DNA of 64,000 bases from Sphingomonadales bacterium. Lineage in GTDB: Bacteria > Pseudomonadota > Alphaproteobacteria > Sphingomonadales > Sphingomonadaceae. Of the stretch, positions 24,582 through 33,924 are shown in pieces (position 1 is the first letter of the stretch; every line of letters starts with the position of its first letter). The notes beneath the pieces are model-generated. The model was not told where the DNA came from. It saw only the letters and a list, made by a program, of their open reading frames with translations, and searched no databases. Position numbers and translations under genes: made by a program. Location: the NCBI GenBank assembly GCA_025351405.1, contig JANXVZ010000030.1:89848-153847 (forward strand). The letters are read 5' to 3'.

Positions 24582-26753
24582 GTGACGTCTCCGCCATCCG
24601 TTCGTGTCATCGTCTTCCAGCATGGGCTGGGGGCGCTCGACTACGCCGTGCCGCCGGGGATGGTGCTCGCACCGGGGGACGCGGTGGCAGTGCCGCTGGG
24701 GCCGCGGACAATCATCGGTGTCGTGTGGGAACGCGAACGGCTCGCCGGCAAGGACGTGCCGGCAGGGCGATTGCGTCCGGTGTCGCAAAAACTCGCTCTC
24801 CCGCCGCTGGCGGCCCCGCTGCGCCGGCTAACCGAATGGGTGTCGGACTATTATCTCAGCCCGCTGGCAGGCGTGCTGCGCATGGTCTGGCCATCGGTGG
24901 CATTCCTGGGGGAGCGGGCGATCACCGAATATCGCCTCGGCGGCGCCGTGCCGGTACGGATGACGCCGGAGAGGACCCGGGCGCTGGAACGGCTGGAGGG
25001 CCGGCAAGGGACCGTGCGCGACCTTGCCCAGGCGGCGGGAGTAACCGACGCGGTGATACGTGGCCTTGTCAATGCCGGCACGCTGCTTGCCCAGATTGTC
25101 GGTGCCGATACACCGCCTGCGGTGCCCGACCCCGATCATGCGCCGCCGCAACTGGAGGCGGCCCAGGCCGCTGCTGCGCGGGAAATGTCGGATGCCGTGG
25201 CAGCGGGCGGCTTTGCGCCCTTCCTGCTCGAAGGGGTCACCGGCTCCGGCAAGACCGAAGTCTATTTCGAAGCGATCGCCGAAGCGCTGCGGCGTGGCGG
25301 CCAGGTCCTGGTGCTGCTGCCGGAAATCGCGTTGACGGCGCCATGGCTGGCGCGTTTTGCCGCTCGCTTCGGCTGCCAGCCCGTGGCGTGGCACAGCGAC
25401 CTGAAGGCCAGCGAGCGCCGCGCGGCGTTCGTCGCCATCGCGGATGGTCGCGCCAGGGTGGTTGTCGGCGCGCGCTCGGCGCTTTTTCTGCCATTCACGG
25501 ATCTGAGGTTGACGATCGTCGACGAAGCCCATGAAACCAGCTTCAAGCAGGAGGAGGGCGTCCACTATCACGCCCGCGATGTCGCGGTGATGCGGGCGCG
25601 GGAGGAAGCCGCGACTGTCGTCCTCGCCACTGCCACCCCGGCGATCGAGACGCGCGTGCAGGCGGCGCGCGGCACCTATCGCGCCCTGTCGCTGCCGGCG
25701 CGCTTTGGCGGCGCGGTCATGCCGGCGATCAGCCTTGTCGACCTGCGGTGCACACCGCCGGAACGCGGCAACTGGCTCAGCCCGCCACTCGCCGCGGCAT
25801 TGACGGCAACGCTGGCGCGCGGCGAGCAGGCGTTGCTGTTTCTCAATCGTCGTGGTTATGCGCCGCTGACGCTGTGCCGGCACTGTGGCACGCGCATCCA
25901 GTGCCCCAACTGCACCGCCTGGATGGTCGAGCATCGGTTGTCGAAGCGGCTCGCCTGCCATCATTGCGGCCACCAGACACCGGTGCCGCCGGCCTGCCCG
26001 GAATGCGGCGAGCCCGACGCGCTGGTCGCCTGCGGCCCGGGCGTCGAGCGTATCGCCGAGGAAGTGGCGCGGCGCTGGCCCGAAGCGCGGGTGGCGCAGG
26101 TGACGTCGGACACCGTCTATTCACCGGCACGGGCGGCAGCGCTGGTGGCGGCGGTCGAAGCCCGCCAGATCGATGTGCTGATCGGCACCCAGATGGTGAC
26201 CAAGGGCTATCACTTCCCGGAGCTGACGCTGGTGGGGGTCATCGATGCGGACCTGGGGCTGTCGGGCGGCGACCTGCGTGCTGCCGAACGCAGCTTCCAG
26301 CAGGTGGCGCAGGTGGCGGGGCGCGCCGGGAGGGCGGCGAAGCCCGGCAGCGTGCTGATCCAGACCCACCAGCCCGAGGCACGGCTGATGCAGGCGCTGG
26401 CGAGCGGCGATTCGGAGGCGTTCTATGCGGCGGAAACCGAGGCGCGGCGCGACCTGGCGCTGCCCCCGTTCGGCCGGCTGGCGGCGATCATCGTGTCGAG
26501 CGAGGACGCGGCCGCCGCGCTGGCGACGGCGCGCGCGCTCGGCAAGTCCGCCCCCACCATCGACGGATTGAGCGTGCTCGGCCCCGCCGCCGCCCCGCTG
26601 GCGATGTTGCGCGGGCGCTACAGACAGCGGCTGCTGGTGCAGGCGCGACGCACCCTGGCGCTGCAGAACATCGTGCGCGAGTGGCTGGAGCGCGTGCCCG
26701 TGCCGGCCAGCGTGCGGGTCGTGGTCGATGTGGACCCCTACAGTTTCGTGTGA
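24582..26753 (+). CDS. priA: Primosomal protein N' (replication restart helicase PriA)
   Basis: A protein of 723 residues with a GTG start. It has an N-terminal DNA 3'-end-binding domain, a helicase core with Walker A EGVTGSGKTEVYFE (about 218-231) and DEAHETSFKQEEG, a zinc region with four CxxC-type pairs (CRHCGTRIQCPNC, then CHHCG and CPECG) at about 430-485, and helicase motifs GTQMVTKGYHFP and QVAGRAGRA. The protein reloads the replisome at stalled forks. Length and motifs are complete. It is divergent from purB with 75 bases between them. Confidence 0.95.
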   Translation: MTSPPSVRVIVFQHGLGALDYAVPPGMVLAPGDAVAVPLGPRTIIGVVWERERLAGKDVPAGRLRPVSQKLALPPLAAPLRRLTEWVSDYYLSPLAGVLRMVWPSVAFLGERAITEYRLGGAVPVRMTPERTRALERLEGRQGTVRDLAQAAGVTDAVIRGLVNAGTLLAQIVGADTPPAVPDPDHAPPQLEAAQAAAAREMSDAVAAGGFAPFLLEGVTGSGKTEVYFEAIAEALRRGGQVLVLLPEIALTAPWLARFAARFGCQPVAWHSDLKASERRAAFVAIADGRARVVVGARSALFLPFTDLRLTIVDEAHETSFKQEEGVHYHARDVAVMRAREEAATVVLATATPAIETRVQAARGTYRALSLPARFGGAVMPAISLVDLRCTPPERGNWLSPPLAAALTATLARGEQALLFLNRRGYAPLTLCRHCGTRIQCPNCTAWMVEHRLSKRLACHHCGHQTPVPPACPECGEPDALVACGPGVERIAEEVARRWPEARVAQVTSDTVYSPARAAALVAAVEARQIDVLIGTQMVTKGYHFPELTLVGVIDADLGLSGGDLRAAERSFQQVAQVAGRAGRAAKPGSVLIQTHQPEARLMQALASGDSEAFYAAETEARRDLALPPFGRLAAIIVSSEDAAAALATARALGKSAPTIDGLSVLGPAAAPLAMLRGRYRQRLLVQARRTLALQNIVREWLERVPVPASVRVVVDVDPYSFV

Positions 26754-26812
26754 TTGCTTCGTTGGCGGCCTGCGCTATGGCTGGCCCCATCGGTTGTTAC
26801 GGAGTCGATGCG

Positions 26813-27313
26813 ATGCATGCCAACGGCTTCGATGCCGACAACGACCTGCGCCTTGTCGAATATCGCGACGACCTGGCGGGCGACTTCCACAGCATCAACG
26901 CCGAATGGATCGAGGCCATGTTCAGCATGGAGGCCAATGATCGACACATCCTCGAAAATCCGCGCGCGGCGATAATCGATCGTGGCGGCGTCATCCTGTT
27001 CGTGGAGGCCGGCGGGCTTGGCATCGTCGGTGCTTGCGCGCTGATGCGCGTCGATGACGGCTGTTTCGAACTGACCAAGATGGGCGTGCGCCAATCGGCC
27101 CGGGGCCGCAAGGCCGGCGAGTATCTGCTGGCGCGTGTCCTCGATCGCGCCCGCGCCATGCAGGTGCAGACATTGTACCTGCTGACCAACAGCAAATGCG
27201 CCGCCGCCGTGCACCTGTATGAAAAGCTGGGGTTCGTCCACGACGACGCGATCATGCAACGCTATGCCGGCCGCTATGCCCGGTGCAACGTGGCGATGTC
27301 ATTCCCGTTATAG
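26813..27313 (+). CDS. GNAT family N-acetyltransferase
   Basis: A protein of 166 residues. A single GNAT domain: LVEYRDDLAGDFHSINAEWIE at the start, IVGACALMRVDDGCFELTKMGV in the middle, the acetyl-CoA loop VRQSARGRKAGEYLL (about 92-106) and the C-terminal LYLLTNSKCAAAVHLYEKLGF. It resembles the YobR/MarR-fused type of GNAT without the regulator. The substrate is unknown. The ATG at 26813 is preceded by GGAG at 8 bases. It follows priA by about 60 bases. Confidence 0.85.
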   Translation: MHANGFDADNDLRLVEYRDDLAGDFHSINAEWIEAMFSMEANDRHILENPRAAIIDRGGVILFVEAGGLGIVGACALMRVDDGCFELTKMGVRQSARGRKAGEYLLARVLDRARAMQVQTLYLLTNSKCAAAVHLYEKLGFVHDDAIMQRYAGRYARCNVAMSFPL

Positions 27314-27363
27314 CCGTGCCGGATGGGACATGGTCCCACCCGGGCAAGGCCGCAGGGCCGCCG

Positions 27364-29205
27364 CTACGCCGCCTTGACCCGGGCGATCATGCGATCGACG
27401 ACGCCGGGTAGGACGGTCAGCGGCACGCCGCCGGTTTCGACCAGCGCATCGTTATAGTCGCGCACATCGAACCTGGCGCCGAGCGCTGCCTGCGCGCGGG
27501 CCCGCTGGCGCAGGATTTCGTTGTGCCCGACCTTGTAGCCGCAGGCTTGTGCCGGCGACGCGCAATAGCGGTCGATTTCGCTGGTGACGGCCCCGCGCGC
27601 CCGCCCGGTTTCGGCAACCATGGTGTCGATGGCCTTTTGCCGGGTCCAGCGCATGGCGTGCATGCCGGTATCGACGATCAACCGCACGGCGCGGAAACGC
27701 TGCGCCTGCAGATAGCCCAGCCGCCCGAACGGATCATTGGCGTACAGGCCGTTTTCATCGACCAGTTGTTCGGCATACAGCGCCCAGCCTTCGACAAAGG
27801 CGTTGAAACCGAGAAGATTGGCCATCGGCGACACCGCCTCCGGGTGTTCGGCGAGATAGGCGCCCTGCCAGGCGTGGCCGGGGATGGCTTCATGTGCGGT
27901 CAGCGACGACAGCGTCCATTGCGGCCAGAACCCCATGTTCTTGAGGTTGATATAGTAGATCGCCGGGCGTGAGCCATCGACCGCGGCGAAGTTCATGTAG
28001 CCGAGTCCGGCGCCGTCCTGGATATCGATCGGCACGCGCTTGACCCGTACATCGGCCTTGAGCCCCAGCTTCGACACCTTGGGCAGCAGCGGCCGGATCG
28101 CATCGATGCGACCCTGCACATAGGCGATCACGGCGGCACGGCCGGCATCCGAATCGGGCTGCAGGAACTTGGGGTCGGCGGTCAGCGCGGCGGTACGCTC
28201 CCCGACGGTGCCCTTGTTCAGCCCCTGCGACCGCAGGATCTTGTCCATCTCGGCCTCGATCATGCGGTTCTGCGCGACGCCGGTGGCGTGGATCTCGGCG
28301 GCGGTCAGGCTGCTCGTCGTCTGGCTGCGGAGCAGATACTGGTAATAGGCCTCACCATCGGGAAGTTTCCAGACGCCGGCATCATCGGTGCTCTTGAGCG
28401 CCTTCAACGCCGCCATCTGGCGATCGAGCGCCGGGTAGATCATGCCGCTGACGATGGCGGTGGCGCGGGCGGTCGGGTCGGGCAGGCCGAGCTTTTTGGC
28501 CCGGCCGGCGATCGAGCTGACAAAGCGCGAGTCCGCTGCCGGCACCTTGCGAAGCTCGGCCTGCTGGCCAAGCGTGTTGGCGAGGACAAAGCTGGGCGGC
28601 ACGACACCCTTGGCGGCATCGGCATTGATGCGCGCCGTCTCGTCGTCAAAACTCTTGGAAACCTGCTCCAGACGGCTGAAATAGGCGTCGGCACCGGCGG
28701 CATCCTCGACGCGATGGTAACTGTCGAGGAATTCGGCGGCCTGCGAATAAACACCGTTTTGCTGGCTGACCACATAGGGAATGCCCCCACCGGTTCCGGT
28801 GTAGCCATAGCCGAAGCGTTCACCCTGCCTGGCAATATCGAAGGCAAAGGCCGCCGAATCGTAATTGTTGATGTCCTGGCCCCGCAACCGCGCGCGCGGG
28901 ATGCTGGCAAGCAGCCTGGCCGATGTTTCGGTTACGCGGCGATCCTCGGCCTCGCCGGCGGGGGAGCCATCGCTGAGTTTGGACGCCAGCCCGGCGTTGG
29001 CACCGCGATCGAGGCCCAGCGTCGTCGCCGTTTCGGGGGAACGCTGCAACAGATTGTTGGCGATGACCTTGAAGGCCGCCGCCAGTTCCGGATCGCCTGC
29101 GGGTGCCGCGGTGGCGGCGCGCAGCGCGGTCGGGATGGCGGCAAACGCGGTGCCGGCCGCGGCGCCGCCCAACAAGGCACGGCGCGAAGCTTCAAAATTC
29201 AACAC
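27364..29205 (-). CDS. DUF885 family protein with Tat-like signal (putative zinc hydrolase)
   Basis: A protein of 613 residues. The N-terminus has the twin-arginine-like ASRRALLGGAAAGTAFAA signal, pointing to export. The catalytic core contains HEAIPGH (HExxxxH type; about residue 460) and later EGWALYAEQL, the features of DUF885 proteins, which are thermolysin-like metallopeptidases of unknown substrate. The start is GTG at 29205, because GGGGAG lies 7 bases upstream; a TTG at 29220 is less likely. It stands alone between a GNAT gene (convergent) and a flippase gene. Confidence 0.88.
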   Translation of the reverse strand: MLNFEASRRALLGGAAAGTAFAAIPTALRAATAAPAGDPELAAAFKVIANNLLQRSPETATTLGLDRGANAGLASKLSDGSPAGEAEDRRVTETSARLLASIPRARLRGQDINNYDSAAFAFDIARQGERFGYGYTGTGGGIPYVVSQQNGVYSQAAEFLDSYHRVEDAAGADAYFSRLEQVSKSFDDETARINADAAKGVVPPSFVLANTLGQQAELRKVPAADSRFVSSIAGRAKKLGLPDPTARATAIVSGMIYPALDRQMAALKALKSTDDAGVWKLPDGEAYYQYLLRSQTTSSLTAAEIHATGVAQNRMIEAEMDKILRSQGLNKGTVGERTAALTADPKFLQPDSDAGRAAVIAYVQGRIDAIRPLLPKVSKLGLKADVRVKRVPIDIQDGAGLGYMNFAAVDGSRPAIYYINLKNMGFWPQWTLSSLTAHEAIPGHAWQGAYLAEHPEAVSPMANLLGFNAFVEGWALYAEQLVDENGLYANDPFGRLGYLQAQRFRAVRLIVDTGMHAMRWTRQKAIDTMVAETGRARGAVTSEIDRYCASPAQACGYKVGHNEILRQRARAQAALGARFDVRDYNDALVETGGVPLTVLPGVVDRMIARVKAA

Positions 29206-29270
29206 AGGCAATCTCCCCAAAAGAATACTGGTAAGGCGTCACGGCCGGGGTGTTCAAGGTTGAACTGCGG

Positions 29271-30770
29271 TCAAACCGCGCCCGAAACATCCTGCCCGCG
29301 CAGCCCGCGTGCAAACAGCAGGCGGTCGTCGCCCTTGAAGCCGAAACGCCAGACGATGCCGCCGAATATGCCCAGGATCACCACCAGGCCCAGCGTCAGT
29401 TGCAGCGGCTCGGGCAACCGCATGATCAGCAGACCGGCGGCAAACGCCGGCAACGCCGCAAACAGCATCACCCAGCGCCAACCCGCCACGGCAAAGCCCA
29501 GCAGCCGCGCCAGCAACCGCGATTTGGCCACCGACAGCAACAGCGCCGATATGGCGAGACCACCCGCGGCACCAACGCCACCAAAGCGCGGCACCAGTGC
29601 CAGGCTCGCGGCGACCTGGACAACGATTCCGGCCAGCGACCACATCAGGTTGGCATGGCGTGCGACATAGATCAGCGCCGATTCGGCCACCGCCGCCTGC
29701 GCTGCCAGCAATTCGGCCGCCAGCAGCACCGCCAGCACCAATGCGCCGGACGCGAACACCGGCCCGAACAGCCCCATCCCGGCCTTGCCTGTCAGCCCGA
29801 GTGCCAACACGACGCCCAACTGCGCCGTGCCGACCCAGAAGCTGACCTGACGGACGTGCGACGCGACCTTTTCGATGCGCCCGCCGGCCAGGTTGGTGGT
29901 CAGCACCGGTGCCAGGATCGGGTCGAAGCTCGATTTCAACCGCTGCGGCAGCGATGCGATCTGTTGCGCGACATAATAGATGCCGACGACTTCGGCACTG
30001 GCGAAGCGCCCCAGGATGAAGATGTCGATGCGTCGCGCCCCCCATTCGGCGATATCGGCCCCCGCCAGCGGCAGGTTTTCGCGGGCCAGCTGCAGCATTC
30101 GGCCGGGGTGGGGTCGCCAGCCATGCGGCAAGCCGAAACTGCGCAGGCACGGCACCAGCGACACCAGCGCCGCCACCACCATGCTGGCAAGATAGGCGAT
30201 GATGAGGCCGTCGGGCTTCCATGCGGTGAACGCCAGCGCCGCCGCAACGATGCTCAGCACCCAGGGTTCTGCGACCGAACGCGCCCGCACGGTTGCGGCA
30301 ATATCATGCCGGAATGCCAGCGCCGCGAGGCACAGGTCGGATGTGACGATCGCCACCGCGATCAATGCGAACAGGTGGTCGAGCCCCGAAATATCGCCGT
30401 TAGGGAAGACGATCTGCGGCACCGCGACGAGCAGCGCTGCCCCCAGCAGCGCGCCCCCCACCGACAGCAGCAGCCCGTCGGCCACGGCGTGCGCTTCGGG
30501 CTGCCCACCGCGTGCCAGCTCGACAGCGAGCCCGCGCTTCAGCCCGACCAGCGCGAACGCCGCCATCAATTCCACGACCATCGTCGCATAGGCAAAACGG
30601 CCCAGTGCATCGGCACCGTACATTCGCCCGGCGATGAACAGGAACGGCAGCCGCGCCAGCAAGCGCAGCAAATAGCCGAAAAAACTGGTGCGACCGCCGC
30701 GCGCCAGTGCCGCTGTTTCGGCAGCCGTTACGCCGGCAGCGTCTCCGGCAATGTTGTCAGCCGCCGACAT
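29271..30770 (-). CDS. Lipopolysaccharide/polysaccharide flippase (MATE/MOP superfamily)
   Basis: A protein of 499 residues with about 12-14 hydrophobic segments. The first segments (RGGRTSFFGYLLRLLARLPFLF and FAYATMVVELMAAFALVGLKRG) match the polysaccharide biosynthesis/oligosaccharide flippase family (Wzx-like). Such proteins flip lipid-linked glycans across the inner membrane. The ATG at 30770 is chosen over 30791; it overlaps the flavin reductase gene upstream by 14 bases. No glycan polymerase is adjacent; galU lies two genes upstream on the same strand and makes UDP-glucose, which fits surface-glycan synthesis. Confidence 0.82.
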   Translation of the reverse strand: MSAADNIAGDAAGVTAAETAALARGGRTSFFGYLLRLLARLPFLFIAGRMYGADALGRFAYATMVVELMAAFALVGLKRGLAVELARGGQPEAHAVADGLLLSVGGALLGAALLVAVPQIVFPNGDISGLDHLFALIAVAIVTSDLCLAALAFRHDIAATVRARSVAEPWVLSIVAAALAFTAWKPDGLIIAYLASMVVAALVSLVPCLRSFGLPHGWRPHPGRMLQLARENLPLAGADIAEWGARRIDIFILGRFASAEVVGIYYVAQQIASLPQRLKSSFDPILAPVLTTNLAGGRIEKVASHVRQVSFWVGTAQLGVVLALGLTGKAGMGLFGPVFASGALVLAVLLAAELLAAQAAVAESALIYVARHANLMWSLAGIVVQVAASLALVPRFGGVGAAGGLAISALLLSVAKSRLLARLLGFAVAGWRWVMLFAALPAFAAGLLIMRLPEPLQLTLGLVVILGIFGGIVWRFGFKGDDRLLFARGLRGQDVSGAV

Positions 30771-31254
30771 GCACGCGCCGGTAGCGCCCATGCAGGTATA
30801 GCAGTGCCTCGCGTTCGTGCGCCCAGCCGAGCCGCGTCACCCGGCCGACGATGATGCGATGGTCGCCGCCATCATGATCGGCGTGGAGCGTGCAGGCGAA
30901 AGCGGCCTTGGCGGCGGACAGCACGGGCAAGCCTTCCCATTCCTCCCAATCGGCGTCGGCGAAGCGATCGACGCCCTTTTTGGTGAACCGGTCGGCGACT
31001 GCCTGGCCATCGAGATCGAGAATATTGATGGCGAAGCGCCCGGTCTCGCGCAGCGTCGGCAGCGCCGAAGCACCAAGGGCCGGGCAAAACAGCACCAGCG
31101 GTGGGTCGAGCGACACCGAGGTGAAGCTGTTGGCGGTCAGGCCCATCCGCTCGCCACCGGTGCTGCGCCCGGTCACGACGGTGACGCCGGTGGCGAAACA
31201 CCCAAAGGCATCACGAAGGGTGCGGGGCTCGAAGGGGGGTTCGGAAGCTATCAT
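30757..31254 (-). CDS. Flavin reductase domain protein
   Basis: A protein of 165 residues. The family pattern is complete: LRDAFGCFATGVTVVTG near the start, GLTANSFTSVSLDPPLVLFC (about 38-57), FAINILDLDGQ and the C-terminal HRIIVGRVTRLG. These FMN-binding split-barrel proteins supply reduced flavin to two-component monooxygenases or act as stand-alone reductases. No partner oxygenase is next to it. It overlaps the flippase gene by 14 bases, so the two are co-transcribed even though their roles look unrelated. Confidence 0.9.
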   Translation of the reverse strand: MIASEPPFEPRTLRDAFGCFATGVTVVTGRSTGGERMGLTANSFTSVSLDPPLVLFCPALGASALPTLRETGRFAINILDLDGQAVADRFTKKGVDRFADADWEEWEGLPVLSAAKAAFACTLHADHDGGDHRIIVGRVTRLGWAHEREALLYLHGRYRRVHVGG

Positions 31255-31325
31255 CGCGGCGAACCCCTAAGCCTTGTGGCCGTGCGGTCAATGTCTCTGG
31301 TGTGGGTCCGTGGGGTGGCGGGTGA

Positions 31326-32204
31326 TTAAAACCGCTGTGCGTGCAGCCATTCGCGGACGGCGGGGCCGATGTCGTCGCGTTCCAGCGCCAGAGCGATATT
31401 GGCGGTGATATGCCCGGCCTTGTCACCGCAATCGAAGCGCGTGCCGGTGAAGGTCAGTGCGTTGAACGGCTGCACGCCGATCAATTCCGCCATCGCATCG
31501 GTCAACTGGATCTCGCCGCCGGCGCCGCGCTTGCCTGCCGCCAATATGTCCATGACTTCAGGCTGCAGGATGTAGCGGCCGACAGCCGCCAGCCGCGACG
31601 GAGCCTGGCCGAGCGGCGGCTTTTCAACCAGGCCCTTGACCTCGGTCACAAGGCCATCGGTCGCGCCTGGCGAAACGATGCCATAGCGATTGGTGTGATC
31701 GTCGGGGACTTCCAGCACCGCGATGATATTGCCGCCAAGCCGGCGATAGGCGTCGTGCATCTGCCGGAGGCACGGCGCTTCGGGCTGCCAGAGCAATTCG
31801 TCGGCGAGCAACACGGCGAAAGCGTCTCCACCGATGAGGTGCCGTGCACACCAGACAGCGTGGCCAAGCCCCAGTGGCTCCTGCTGGCGGACGCAGGTGA
31901 TCTGGCCCGGTCGCAACTGGGTATCGGCCAGCACCGCCAGCTCGGCGGTCTTGCCCTTGGCGGTCAGGTTGGCGACCAGTTCGCTGGCGACATCGAAATA
32001 ATCCTCGATGGCGTGCTTGCCGCGTGCCGTGATGAAGATCATGCGCTCGATGCCGGCGGCCAGCGCCTCATCGACGGCATATTGCAGCAACGGCCGATCG
32101 ACGACCGGCAACATCTCCTTGGGGACCGCCTTGGTCGCGGGCAAAAAGCGCGTGCCCATGCCGCCGACCGGAAAAACCGCTGTAGTGACCGGCTTGATCG
32201 TCAT
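31326..32204 (-). CDS. galU: UTP-glucose-1-phosphate uridylyltransferase
   Basis: A protein of 292 residues. N-terminal nucleotide-binding FPVGGMGTRFLPATKAVPKEMLPV, then QQEPLGLGHAVWCA, the LVEKPPLGQAPSRL segment and C-terminal GTRFDCGDKAGH. It makes UDP-glucose for LPS, capsule and trehalose. The ATG at 32204 gives the usual N-terminus; the frame is open 16 codons further upstream without similarity. A 28-bp tandem repeat lies between it and lysA. Confidence 0.95.
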   Translation of the reverse strand: MTIKPVTTAVFPVGGMGTRFLPATKAVPKEMLPVVDRPLLQYAVDEALAAGIERMIFITARGKHAIEDYFDVASELVANLTAKGKTAELAVLADTQLRPGQITCVRQQEPLGLGHAVWCARHLIGGDAFAVLLADELLWQPEAPCLRQMHDAYRRLGGNIIAVLEVPDDHTNRYGIVSPGATDGLVTEVKGLVEKPPLGQAPSRLAAVGRYILQPEVMDILAAGKRGAGGEIQLTDAMAELIGVQPFNALTFTGTRFDCGDKAGHITANIALALERDDIGPAVREWLHAQRF

Positions 32205-32250
32205 CGCGTTCCCATGATGTAAAATTGCGCCTGCAGCGGCATTAACAGCC

Positions 32251-32334
32251 AATGCGGCTATATGGCTGCATCACAGCCCATGCGGCGATATGGCTGCATC
32301 ACAGCCCATGCAGCGATATGGCTGCATCACAGCC
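32251..32334. repeat. 28-bp tandem repeat, three copies, between galU and lysA
   Basis: Three direct copies with one or two substitutions each: 32251-32278, 32279-32306 and 32307-32334. Each contains TGGCTG-CATCA-CAGCC(A/C), a 5-6 bp hairpin. The lysA stop codon (32327-32329 on the minus strand) is inside the third copy, so the array starts within the end of that gene. Confidence 0.9.
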
Positions 32335-33592
32335 ACGGCGCCCGGGTGTCGAGCGCCAGCATCGCGGCCGGCTGGTTGCGTTCCGACACCACGGCCCAGC
32401 GGTCGCCGCTGACCATGACTTCGGGGACCAACGGCCTCGAATTATAGGTGCTCGCCATTGTTGCGGCATAGGCCCCGGCGGTCATGAAGGCGATGCGGTC
32501 CCCCGTGGTAACACTTTCGATATCGCGGTCGTCGGCAAAGGTATCGCCGCTTTCGCATACCGGGCCGACGACGGTGGCGACCATGCGATCGGCCCGCGGA
32601 CGCAGCGTACGAATGTCGTGCCAGGCACCGTAAAGCGACGGGCGGAGCAGGTCGTTCATGCCGGCATCGGCGACGACGAAGGTCTTGGTGGTGCCCGCCT
32701 TGACGAGGATGACGGTCGAAACCAGCACGCCGGCATTGCCGACGATCATGCGGCCCGGCTCGAACAGCAGCCTGGCGCTCCAACCCCTGGTGGCGCGTGC
32801 CACCATCGCTGCATAGGCCGAGGGCAGTGGCGGTGCGGGCTGGTCGGCGCGGTACGGCACCCCAAGGCCGCCGCCGACATCGATGCGGGTGACAGGATGG
32901 CCGGCGGCCCGAAGGCCATCGGCCAGCGCGCCCAGCCGCACGATGCACGATTCGATGGGCGACAAATCGGTCAACTGGCTGCCTATGTGCGCCGCGACGC
33001 CAACCGGATTGAGCGAAGCATGACCCGCTGCCATCACGAACGCCGCATGGGCACGCTCGATCGGGATGCCGAACTTGCTGTCCTGGCCACCAGTCGAAAT
33101 CTTGGCATGGGTGCCCGGTTCCACCGCCGGGTTGACGCGGATGGCAATATCGACACGCGCATCGTGCGCCGCCGCCACCTCGGCGAGCATGGCGATCTCG
33201 GCCTCGGACTCGACATTGAACTGGAGGATCCCCGCCTCGATTCCCGCCGCCATTTCGTGCGGCTGCTTGCCGACGCCCGAGAATACGATCCGATTGGCCG
33301 GCACCCCTGCCGCCAGCGCCCGCGCCAGCTCTCCGCCGGATACCACATCGGCACCGGCACCCAGCTTTGCCAGCGTCGCCAGCACCGACAGGTTGGGGTT
33401 GGCCTTTACCGCAAACGCCACCAGCGGGTCGCCATCGCCAAGCCCGGCCACCGCTTCGGCAAACACCTTGTAGTGCCGCTCGATCGTCGCGCTGCTGTAG
33501 CAATAGAACGGCGTCCCGACCCGTTCGGCAAGGGCCTCCAGGCTGACATCCTCGGCGTGCATGACGCCGTTGCGAATTTCAAAATGGTCCAT
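32327..33592 (-). CDS. lysA: Diaminopimelate decarboxylase
   Basis: A protein of 421 residues. PLP-binding lysine in LVAFAVKANPNLS (about 58-70), the HIGSQLTD motif, the GGGLGVPY phosphate loop, EPGRMIVGNAGVLV and the C-terminal dimer-interface residues in GPVCESGDTFADD. It decarboxylates meso-diaminopimelate to lysine. The start ATG fits the family exactly. A small lptM-like lipoprotein gene and argH lie upstream on the same strand (order argH, lptM-like, lysA). The stop lies within the 28-bp repeat array. Confidence 0.95.
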   Translation of the reverse strand: MDHFEIRNGVMHAEDVSLEALAERVGTPFYCYSSATIERHYKVFAEAVAGLGDGDPLVAFAVKANPNLSVLATLAKLGAGADVVSGGELARALAAGVPANRIVFSGVGKQPHEMAAGIEAGILQFNVESEAEIAMLAEVAAAHDARVDIAIRVNPAVEPGTHAKISTGGQDSKFGIPIERAHAAFVMAAGHASLNPVGVAAHIGSQLTDLSPIESCIVRLGALADGLRAAGHPVTRIDVGGGLGVPYRADQPAPPLPSAYAAMVARATRGWSARLLFEPGRMIVGNAGVLVSTVILVKAGTTKTFVVADAGMNDLLRPSLYGAWHDIRTLRPRADRMVATVVGPVCESGDTFADDRDIESVTTGDRIAFMTAGAYAATMASTYNSRPLVPEVMVSGDRWAVVSERNQPAAMLALDTRAPWL

Positions 33593-33663
33593 CAGTCCGT
33601 CCCCCTGGCACGAAGCGGGCAGTTGCCGTCGGAGGCTCGTGAGATACGGATCACCACGCCAGC

Positions 33664-33924
33664 CTAGCGCTCGCTCGGCGGCGGCAGGTTGAAGCGATCG
33701 TCGGCGCGCTTCTGGGCATTGCCACTGCCATCATCGACACGGCTCGGTTGCGATTGCGGCGGCAGCTTGAGCATGGATTCGGGCGCGGGTGCGACGGCGG
33801 CCTGTGCGGGCTTGACCGGGGCGTGGCGCGGCGGAACCGGGGTCAGATGGCCTTGCTTGCCGCAAGCGGCGAGCGCGAGGGCGGGGACAAGGGCGCCGAG
33901 AAGGGCCATCGTGCGCACGTTCAT
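33664..33924 (-). CDS. lptM: LptM-like small lipoprotein
   Basis: A protein of 86 residues. A signal peptide ends in the lipobox [17 protein letters not shown]; the Cys at about residue 21 would be lipidated. The CGxxGxL/P-rich context after the Cys matches the LptM (YifL) family, small lipoproteins that help mature the LptD-LptE translocon, and the position directly before lysA is the usual one for that family. The rest is Pro/Ala/Gln-rich. Its start overlaps the argH stop (ATGA). The family call rests on the short post-lipobox motif and position. Confidence 0.75.
   Translation of the reverse strand: MNVRTMALLGALVPALALAACGKQGHLTPVPPRHAPVKPAQAAVAPAPESMLKLPPQSQPSRVDDGSGNAQKRADDRFNLPPPSER

Noticed and set aside
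28288..30854. Long plus-strand open frames (460 and 534 codons) opposite the DUF885 and flippase genes
   Set aside because: Their composition is typical antisense of high-GC genes; the minus-strand products have clear families.
32251..32334. 28-bp repeats considered as a CRISPR array
   Set aside because: The units are contiguous with no spacers, and no cas gene is near.
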